A stretch of DNA of 11,548 nucleotides, taken from assembly GCA_013139625.1 (NCBI GenBank), contig WTAK01000287.1, positions 1 to 11,548 of the forward strand, in the 5' to 3' direction. The notes beneath the pieces were generated by a model, which worked only from the letters and a program-made list of their open reading frames with translations, was not told the origin of the DNA and did no database searches. The number at the start of each line of letters is the position of its first letter. The stretch's first letter is position 1. A program made the translations under genes and the position numbers. This document shows, piece after piece, positions 6,724 to 11,548 of this stretch. This DNA is from Candidatus Delongbacteria bacterium (GTDB lineage Bacteria > UBA4055).

Positions 6724-8802
6724 TTCTTCTTCTTCCTGACCTCTAGAAGCTTCATATTTATCAACGATCTTTTTATGTACATCATGAGGAACAACTTCAT
6801 AATGACTGAATTTAGTCTCAAATGATCCTTTACCTTGAGTCATTGTTTTTAAGGTTGTAGAATATCTGTAAAGTTCAGACAAAGGTACTTTTGCAGTAAT
6901 AACCTGCTTACCGGCTTTAGCTTCCATTCCTTCAGGTCTTCCACGTTTAGTAGAGATATCTCCCATGATATCACCCGTATAATCTTCAGGGCAAGTCACA
7001 ACTAATACATTGATAGGTTCAAGTAAACTTGGTTTAGCTTGCTTGAAAAGATCTTTGAAACACATTCTCGAAGCTATCTTGAATGCCATCTCAGATGAAT
7101 CAACATCATGGAATTTACCAAAGTGAAGTTCACATTCAATATCAACAACTTGAGATCCTGATATAACACCTAAAACTAAAGTTTCATTTACACCCTTTTC
7201 AACTGCGGGAATAAATCTTGCCGGAATTGATCCACCAGTAATAGCATTAATAAAATTAAAACCTTCACCACGCTTTCTAGGTCTCAATCTCATGTGAACT
7301 TCACCGAATTGACCTTTACCACCGGATTGTTTCTTATGCTTGTATGATCCTTCAGAACTTGCTGTTATAGTCTCTCTATAAGGTATCTTTGGTTCCATAA
7401 CATCGATCTCAATACCAAATTTAGTTTTAAGTTTTTCAATATTTGTATCAATGTGCTTTACACCTTGACCGTGAATGATCGTTTGATGCAATTCAGGGTT
7501 GATCTCATATCCGAAAGTTGGATCTTCATTAGAAATAGCAGTTAAAGCTTGACCGATCTTAGCATCATCTTTCTTATCTCTGGTTTTTACAGCTTCCCAA
7601 ATTAGAGCATTAGGAAGTATAAAAGATTCAATGTGATAGTTTACTGATTTATCAAATAAAGAGTGATTTGTCTTACTTGTCTTAAGTTTCACGACTGCTC
7701 CAATATCACCAGCGAATATTTCAGAAACTTCAGATCTGTTTTTTCCAGTAGCAATAGAAACTTGACCAATTCTTTCTGAATTTCCATCATTGTTCTTAAC
7801 ATCAGTTGCACCGGCTAATTTACCTGTAACAACTTTAAAATATGCCATATCTCCAACATGTGCTTCGGCAACAGTTTTAAAGATAAATGCAGAGAAAGGT
7901 TTTGATTCGTCAACAGTAATATCAATTTTTTCATCATTGCTAATACCAATTACAGGGTTTGCAGTTGGAGCAAGGAAAATATCTACAAACTTATCAGCAA
8001 GTGTTTCAATACCTACACTCTTAATTGCACTACCACAGAATACAGGGTTTATAAGACCTTCTTTGAATGCTTTTTTAAATCCTGCATTAAAATCTTCGGG
8101 AGAAAGATTTTCTTCCTCAAAGAATTTTTCCATTAGACCTTCATCAGTACTTGCAATGTTCTCAACTAAAGTAGATCTGATCTCTTCAGCTTTATCTTTA
8201 ACATCTGCAGGTATATCTTGAGCAACTGATTTCCCATCTTCATTTACATACATTTTCATATCAAGAACATCAACGATACCCTTAAAATTTTCACCTTTAC
8301 CAACAGGGAATTGAAATTCTGTAACGGCACCTGAAAAAGCTGTTTTTAAATTTGCGATCACTTTATTGTAATCAGCATTTTCATAATCACACTTATTGAT
8401 AAAGAATGCAGCAGGCTTATTGAATTTTTTTGCTATTTCAACACCATTTTCAGTACCAACTTCAGTACCTTGTGTACTTGCAGCAGAAAGAGTTATAAGA
8501 ACAGTGTCAGCGATTTTGGCAGCAGCATAAGTTTCACCGATAAAATCCGCATATCCCGGGCAATCGATCAAATTAAATTTCTTATCCTTGTACTCTAAAG
8601 CTACCACAGAAGATCTGATAGAATATTTTTTGTCGATCTCATTTTGTGAGTAATCAGAAAGAGTTGTTCCTTCGTCAATTGATCCTAATCTGGTAGTTGC
8701 TCCTGTTAAGTGAGCTAAACTTTCGGCAAGGATAGTTTTTCCTACCGAGTTATGCCCAACGATCGCGATATTTCTAATATCACTAGCATGATATGCCTTC
8801 AT
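6721..8802 (-). CDS. EF-G2-type elongation factor G-like GTPase, 693 aa
   Basis: This is a five-domain translational GTPase of the elongation factor G superfamily, in the EF-G-like (EF-G2) subgroup rather than the canonical FusA. The G motifs are GHNSVGKT (16-23), a G2 region GTTLSDYSQ with T47, DCPGY (80-84), NKCD (136-139) and GSA (257-259). The histidine normally found after the G3 glycine is a tyrosine (Y84), which is typical of the EF-G2 subgroup as I know it. Domain IV carries GGKGQFGEVHMRLRPR. Domain V has the EDYTGDIMGDISTKRGR segment usual for EF-G, and the C-terminus ends in four glutamates. The start ATG has GGAGG (8811-8807) four bases upstream. The gene is the first of a two-gene leftward unit. 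Its cellular role is unsettled: the subgroup is often dispensable, and a canonical EF-G is expected elsewhere. Confidence 0.92.
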   Translation of the reverse strand: MKAYHASDIRNIAIVGHNSVGKTILAESLAHLTGATTRLGSIDEGTTLSDYSQNEIDKKYSIRSSVVALEYKDKKFNLIDCPGYADFIGETYAAAKIADTVLITLSAASTQGTEVGTENGVEIAKKFNKPAAFFINKCDYENADYNKVIANLKTAFSGAVTEFQFPVGKGENFKGIVDVLDMKMYVNEDGKSVAQDIPADVKDKAEEIRSTLVENIASTDEGLMEKFFEEENLSPEDFNAGFKKAFKEGLINPVFCGSAIKSVGIETLADKFVDIFLAPTANPVIGISNDEKIDITVDESKPFSAFIFKTVAEAHVGDMAYFKVVTGKLAGATDVKNNDGNSERIGQVSIATGKNRSEVSEIFAGDIGAVVKLKTSKTNHSLFDKSVNYHIESFILPNALIWEAVKTRDKKDDAKIGQALTAISNEDPTFGYEINPELHQTIIHGQGVKHIDTNIEKLKTKFGIEIDVMEPKIPYRETITASSEGSYKHKKQSGGKGQFGEVHMRLRPRKRGEGFNFINAITGGSIPARFIPAVEKGVNETLVLGVISGSQVVDIECELHFGKFHDVDSSEMAFKIASRMCFKDLFKQAKPSLLEPINVLVVTCPEDYTGDIMGDISTKRGRPEGMEAKAGKQVITAKVPLSELYRYSTTLKTMTQGKGSFETKFSHYEVVPHDVHKKIVDKYEASRGQEEEE

Positions 8803-8863
8803 TGTTCCTCCAAAATTATATTAAATTAATAATTACACTTACTTACTCATTAATAGACTGCTA

Positions 8864-8892
8864 AAAATAATTGTTATGTATAGTTTAGTCAA
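8864..8892 (-). promoter_or_regulatory. Possible sigma-70-like promoter for the EF-G2 gene
   Basis: On the minus strand TTGACT (8892-8887) is followed after 17 bases by TATTTT (8869-8864). The -35 is a 5/6 match to the consensus and the -10 is 4/6. It lies about 60-90 bases before the ATG, a sensible distance. AT-rich DNA gives many chance matches, and this phylum's promoter consensus may differ. Confidence 0.4.
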
Positions 8893-8908
8893 GTAAATAA
8901 TAATATTG

Positions 8909-8957
8909 AAACCGGCTTCTCGATACGATTATTTTATAATCACTCGAAGACCGGTTT
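8909..8957. repeat. Nested palindrome upstream of the EF-G2 promoter region
   Basis: AAACCGG (8909-8915) pairs with CCGGTTT (8951-8957), and CTTC (8916-8919) with GAAG (8946-8949) across one bulged A. An inner stem GATTAT (8927-8932) pairs with ATAATC (8936-8941) around TTT. On the plus strand the next bases are TTATATT, so weak terminator activity is possible. It lies just upstream of the possible promoter, so it could also be an operator. The pattern resembles dispersed palindromes with TTCTCGA...TCGAAG arms seen in environmental genomes. Confidence 0.55.
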
Positions 8958-9053
8958 TATATTGTCATTCATTTGTGAAATTATTAATAATTACATTTGC
9001 AAAAATATAATATCAAAGATATATTCTTATAAGTATTGAAAATATAAATAGAA

Positions 9054-9100
9054 GGTGACCACCCCGTCAGCCTGTTGCTGACACCCCTCCAAGGGAGGGG
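9054..9100. repeat. Pair of GC-rich hairpins, REP-like element
   Basis: GTCAGC (9066-9071) pairs with GCTGAC (9077-9082) around a 5-base loop, directly followed by CCCCTCC (9084-9090) pairing with GGAGGGG (9094-9100) around a 3-base loop. A GGT...ACC pair (9054-9056 with 9060-9062) frames the left side loosely. C-rich and G-rich arms like these recur as dispersed intergenic repeats in many uncultured bacteria, which is my reason for calling it mobile-type repeat DNA. Confidence 0.65.
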
Positions 9101-9117
9101 AATTAAACAATGGAATC

Positions 9118-9171
9118 GAGACTCAACAAGGGGATCGGATCCCCTTGTCTGGCGAAGAGCCAGTGAGTCTC
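9118..9171. repeat. Inverted-repeat set forming a perfect three-way junction
   Basis: The outer arms GAGACTCA (9118-9125) and TGAGTCTC (9164-9171) are exact complements. Between them lie two complete hairpins with no spare bases: ACAAGGGGATC (9126-9136) with GATCCCCTTGT (9138-9148), and CTGGC (9149-9153) with GCCAG (9159-9163) around GAAGA. All 54 bases are thus in stems or hairpin loops, on either strand. It ends nine bases before the ribosome site of the next gene and would be in its leader if transcribed. Confidence 0.8.
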
Positions 9172-9190
9172 TAAAGAATAGGAAAAAATT

Positions 9191-9439
9191 ATGCCAATAT
9201 TTCAAGCATCAGTTATTAATAAATATCTTAAAACATTCGTAGCTGAACTAAAAAAGCAGAAGATAGTGCTTACTTTATTACAGCAGGATGAGTGGGAAGA
9301 TTATTTTAACAGCTACAAGAATGAGATCAATACTATACAAGCAGAAATTGCTAAGACTGATGAAGAGATTGATGAGATGGTTTATAGGTTGTATGGGCTG
9401 ACAGAGGAAGAAGTAGAGATAGTAGAGGGGATGGGGTAG
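9191..9439 (+). CDS. 82-aa protein, apparent internally deleted type IIG restriction-modification remnant
   Basis: Residues from about 18 to 82 match, from family knowledge, the extreme C-terminus of Eco57I/TaqI-type combined methyltransferase-endonuclease proteins: FVAELKKQK, then QQDEWEDYF, a coiled-coil-like EINTIQAEIAKTDEEID, and the closing VYRLYGLTEEEVEIVEG. Residues 1-15 (MPIFQASVINKYLK) look like the start of such a protein. None of the methylase motifs (NPPY or NPPF) or nuclease motifs that should lie between are present, so this is best read as an in-frame internal deletion that kept both ends. It has a normal ribosome site, AGGA (9180-9183), seven bases before ATG, so it may still be made. 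It opens a cluster in which the next gene starts three bases after its stop. The alternative is a genuine small coiled-coil protein. Confidence 0.7.
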   Translation: MPIFQASVINKYLKTFVAELKKQKIVLTLLQQDEWEDYFNSYKNEINTIQAEIAKTDEEIDEMVYRLYGLTEEEVEIVEGMG

Positions 9440-9442
9440 TAT

Positions 9443-9823
9443 ATGGATTTTAAAGAAATAAAAATTATTATTATCGTAATAAATTTTATTAATAAAATAT
9501 TTTATAAGTACAAGCAAAGAAAATCTGGCTTATCACCAAGTTCTTATGCTCTTAGAGAATGTTTTCTAAAAGCTTTTAAGGATATCGTAAAAAAGAAATT
9601 CAATTCAAAAAGATTGAACGATAATGAAGATATATTCAATAAAATTGACGAATACCTAGATAAAAACGAATTTAAATATGAAAATGATTTTATTAAAAGT
9701 AAAATAGCATTATTATGTCCAGATAGTAATAAGCAACAGGCTATTTATTTAAAATTTAGAGAAAATGTAGATAATTCCAAAATTCCAGAATTACATAATA
9801 AAAATCCGCAGGATGACACATGA
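9443..9823 (+). CDS. Hypothetical protein, 126 aa, with isoleucine-rich N-terminus
   Basis: I do not recognise this protein. It starts three bases after the stop of the preceding gene, with GGGG (9433-9436) six bases before ATG as a likely ribosome site. Residues 8-20 are strongly hydrophobic (IIIIVINFINKIF) and could be one short membrane segment or a buried helix, followed by a basic stretch (YKYKQRK). The rest is rich in lysine, aspartate and asparagine and looks helical, with a single cysteine at 40 and another at 92. The last 11 bp overlap the next gene, so the two are very likely translated together. AT-rich, asparagine- and lysine-rich composition fits an accessory gene. A small membrane-linked or partner subunit of the defence-type cluster is possible but not shown. 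Confidence 0.7.
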   Translation: MDFKEIKIIIIVINFINKIFYKYKQRKSGLSPSSYALRECFLKAFKDIVKKKFNSKRLNDNEDIFNKIDEYLDKNEFKYENDFIKSKIALLCPDSNKQQAIYLKFRENVDNSKIPELHNKNPQDDT

Positions 9824-10322
9824 AAACACTGTTGACATAAAGAAAGGTATTGAACAGTTGAAGGCTGATGTGAGAACTGGGTTTCAAGATATTGGACAAG
9901 GAGAGAAAAATAGATTTGATGTAGGGTTATACAATGAATTAATCGAATTATTATCTGATAGTGGAGTTGTCAAATTTCTAAAAGAGCAAGACTTTAATGG
10001 ATCATTCCTACATGACTACATAGAGCCTCTTATTAAATTTGTTATATTATGGGATAATCCAGAACATGAATTTATTGATCCTGATATTGAACAGAAGAGA
10101 GTTGAATTATTAAAAAGTGCAAAACGATTAGCAAATAAAATTGCAAATAAAACTTCTTATATAAATGCTAGTGTGCAATCAGTTAAACCGAGGCATTTAT
10201 TATCGGGTCCAATGCCAGATTGGGTTAAAAGAGATGCTGAAGAGATTAACCAAGTTGCAGATGATTTTGTTGAGAAATATGATGAATTTGTAAGGTTCGC
10301 AAAAATAAAATTATATAGTTAA
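9813..10322 (+). CDS. Hypothetical helical protein, 169 aa
   Basis: No function can be assigned. The ATG at 9813 lies inside the end of the previous gene (11-bp overlap) and directly follows AGG, so initiation probably depends on ribosomes arriving from upstream. The protein looks soluble and largely helical, without a signal peptide or membrane segment. Striking conserved-looking patches are LLSDSGVVKFLKEQDFNGSF (47-65 region), FVILWDNPEHEFIDP (76-90) and, near the end, MPDWVKRDAEEIN (134-146) followed by a long helix to FVRFAKIKL. I have the impression of related hypothetical proteins with the same order of patches in many bacteria, but cannot verify this. It sits between the 126-aa gene and the OLD-type nuclease gene, 42 bases before the latter. 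Confidence 0.8.
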   Translation: MTHENTVDIKKGIEQLKADVRTGFQDIGQGEKNRFDVGLYNELIELLSDSGVVKFLKEQDFNGSFLHDYIEPLIKFVILWDNPEHEFIDPDIEQKRVELLKSAKRLANKIANKTSYINASVQSVKPRHLLSGPMPDWVKRDAEEINQVADDFVEKYDEFVRFAKIKLYS

Positions 10323-10364
10323 GAAAGTGGTAATTTAATATTAATGAAAAAATGAGTGTTAATT

Positions 10365-11548
10365 ATGTACTTAGATAGCTTGAGGATTATAAATTTTAGA
10401 AAATTTAAAGATTTGGAAGTGAAGTTTAATAAAGGATTAAACTTAATTGTAGGAGAAAATGATTCAGGCAAGACAGCAATAATTGATGCGGTTAAATATG
10501 TCTTACAAACTCAGAGTTACGAATATATTAGACCTAGTTATGAGGATTTTCATCTTGAAGAATCAAAAAAAGAGGAAGAAAGAAGTACTAAATTCAGAAT
10601 TGAATGTATCTTTAGTGATTTTGAAGATTATGAAGCTAAAAGTTTTTTAGAATGGTTAGGAATTGATGATGATAAAAAATATTATTTGAAAATTTGGTAT
10701 GAAGCAACAAGAAAAGACACTAAAGTATTTTATGATATAAAAGCTGGAGCAGATGATGAAGGAACTAGTGTAAGTGGTGAAGCAAGAGATTTTCTTAGAA
10801 CAACTTATTTAAAACCATTGAGAGATGCTGAAAGAGAACTAACTCCAAAAAGAGGTTCTAGATTATCTCAAATTTTAGATAGCCATGATCAATTTAAGAA
10901 TAAAGATAAACACAGGCTTAAATGGATAATGAAACTAACAAATAAAGCTATTGAAAAATATTTTACAAACTATGAGGGTAAAGATTTATTAGATGATATA
11001 AATAAGTATTTATCCAATTTTACACTACAGAGTAATCAGTTAAATTCAAAATTTATAGTAAGTGAAAATTCTCTAAAATCAATCCTTGAGAAATTAGCCT
11101 TAAAACTTTTTAATCATGATATTTCAGAAAACAATATACAAGGATTAGGTTCTCACAATCTTTTATATATTTCTGCGGAACTCTTATTGCTAAAAAAACT
11201 TGAATATTCAGGATTAAAATTGGCTATGATTGAAGAAATCGAAGCACATCTTCATCCTCAAATACAAATTAGACTAATTGAAGCTATTCAAGAAATAGGT
11301 GAAAAAAACAATATCCAATTTATTTTAACTTCACATAGTCCTAATCTAGCTTCAAAAATAAAACTAAAAAATTTAATAGTATGTAAAAATGGACAAACTT
11401 ACCCAATGGGTGATGAGTTAACTGAATTAGATATTGGAGATTATTATTTTTTAGAAAAATTTTTAGACTCTACAAAAGCAAATTTATTTTTTGCAAACGC
11501 TGTAATACTTGTTGAGGGTGTTGCTGAAAATATATTGATTCCTACTTT
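10365..11548 (+). CDS. OLD-family ATP-dependent nuclease (GajA-like), C-terminus beyond the window
   Basis: The frame is open from ATG 10365 to the right edge (394 codons visible, no stop). The N-terminus MYLDSLRIINFRKF is typical of SMC/RecF-like ABC ATPases. The Walker A motif is GENDSGKT (30-37), a signature-like GLGSHNLLYISAEL lies at 260-272, the Walker B region is LAMIEEIEAHLHPQ (286-299), and TSHSP (322-326) is the switch histidine. The TOPRIM domain begins at about 375 with FFANAVILVEG, where E384 is the expected metal-binding glutamate, and is cut by the edge. This architecture belongs to OLD nucleases, including GajA of the Gabija anti-phage system. The helix-insert region (150-240) is lysine-rich. 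The ribosome site is weak (GAG at 10354-10356). A GTG at 10356 is a possible alternative start. The partner gene that would separate Gabija from other OLD systems is outside the window. Confidence 0.9.
   Translation, partial: MYLDSLRIINFRKFKDLEVKFNKGLNLIVGENDSGKTAIIDAVKYVLQTQSYEYIRPSYEDFHLEESKKEEERSTKFRIECIFSDFEDYEAKSFLEWLGIDDDKKYYLKIWYEATRKDTKVFYDIKAGADDEGTSVSGEARDFLRTTYLKPLRDAERELTPKRGSRLSQILDSHDQFKNKDKHRLKWIMKLTNKAIEKYFTNYEGKDLLDDINKYLSNFTLQSNQLNSKFIVSENSLKSILEKLALKLFNHDISENNIQGLGSHNLLYISAELLLLKKLEYSGLKLAMIEEIEAHLHPQIQIRLIEAIQEIGEKNNIQFILTSHSPNLASKIKLKNLIVCKNGQTYPMGDELTELDIGDYYFLEKFLDSTKANLFFANAVILVEGVAENILIPT

Larger units (their letters stand above)
8803..9190. other. Divergent, repeat-rich spacer at the border of the accessory operon
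   Basis: These 388 bases separate the leftward GTPase gene from the rightward small-gene cluster, and I see no real gene in them. From left to right they hold the GTPase ribosome site, a possible minus-strand promoter, a nested palindrome (8909-8957), an AT-rich stretch with TATAAT at 9006-9011, a pair of GC-rich hairpins (9054-9100) and a three-way-junction inverted-repeat set (9118-9171). The last 18 bases include AGGA (9180-9183), the ribosome site of the first accessory gene. The GC-rich elements contrast sharply with the surrounding AT-rich DNA. Confidence 0.7.

Noticed and set aside
6711..6821. N-terminal extension of the aminotransferase by 37 residues
   Set aside because: The extension overlaps the EF-G2 gene, has no family similarity, and a strong ribosome site lies before the internal ATG at 6710.
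7790..8221. Plus-strand open frame of 143 codons
   Set aside because: It lies wholly inside the EF-G2 gene on the other strand, which has complete family motifs. The product is serine- and threonine-rich shadow sequence.
9118..9171. Integron attC site
   Set aside because: The folded shape is suggestive, but the conserved outer core (GTTRRRY type) and extrahelical bases are not seen, and there is no integrase or cassette array nearby.
8984..9205. Minus-strand open frame of 73 codons
   Set aside because: It runs through the GC-rich hairpins and three-way junction and translates repeat DNA (a segment like PLPWRG). It has no recognisable protein features and no ribosome site.
9278..9517. Minus-strand open frame of 79 codons opposite the 82-aa gene
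   Set aside because: Its tyrosine-, phenylalanine- and isoleucine-rich product is the complement of AT-rich coding DNA. The plus-strand frame has recognisable restriction-enzyme C-terminal sequence.
10356..10358. GTG as the start of the OLD-type gene
   Set aside because: It adds only three residues before the typical MYLDSLRIINF start, and has no better ribosome site. The ATG is preferred, though the GTG cannot be excluded.

Overview
The window is A+T-rich bacterial DNA. It holds about 8.8 kb of ordinary chromosomal genes followed by about 2.4 kb of what looks like a defence-type accessory operon that runs off the right edge. The phylum is not certain. The AT-rich coding style, the DnaE1-type polymerase, the EF-G2-type GTPase and the structured intergenic repeats suggest a member of the Fibrobacteres-Chlorobi-Bacteroidetes neighbourhood or a related candidate phylum. 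The clear Shine-Dalgarno sequences before several genes (GGAGG, AGGAG) are unlike typical Bacteroidetes.

Layout. (1) 2-364 is the nearly complete end of queD (queuosine/7-deazaguanine pathway), cut by the left edge. (2) 365-697 is non-coding, with an imperfect stem-loop after queD and, before dnaE, a perfect palindrome and two diverged copies of a roughly 65-bp sequence. (3) 698-4216 is dnaE (replicative polymerase alpha subunit). It overlaps by 11 bp a secreted MltB-like lytic transglycosylase (4206-5438) that starts at TTG behind a strong ribosome site. (4) 5439-5612 separates convergent genes. It has four tandem heptamers, the first of which supplies the transglycosylase stop codon, then a GC-rich hairpin and a bidirectional rho-independent terminator. 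(5) On the minus strand, an EF-G2-type translational GTPase (8802-6721) is followed, in a tightly coupled arrangement, by a DegT-family sugar aminotransferase (6710-5613). (6) 8803-9190 is a divergent, repeat-rich spacer. It has a possible promoter for the GTPase gene, a nested palindrome, two GC-rich hairpins and a compact inverted-repeat set that folds on paper as a perfect three-way junction. (7) From 9191 a co-directional cluster begins: an 82-aa protein that looks like the two ends of a type IIG restriction-modification enzyme joined together, two small unassigned proteins (126 and 169 aa), and the first 394 residues of an OLD-family ATPase whose TOPRIM nuclease domain begins just before the edge.

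How they work together. The left part is housekeeping: tRNA modification, replication, cell-wall remodelling, translation and sugar-amine synthesis. These genes sit together without forming one pathway. The right part is the interesting one: an apparent restriction-modification remnant, two tightly spaced unknown genes and an OLD/Gabija-type nuclease. This is the composition expected of an anti-phage locus, with its border marked by palindromic repeats. The nuclease partner, such as a UvrD-like helicase if this is Gabija, would lie beyond the window and cannot be judged here.
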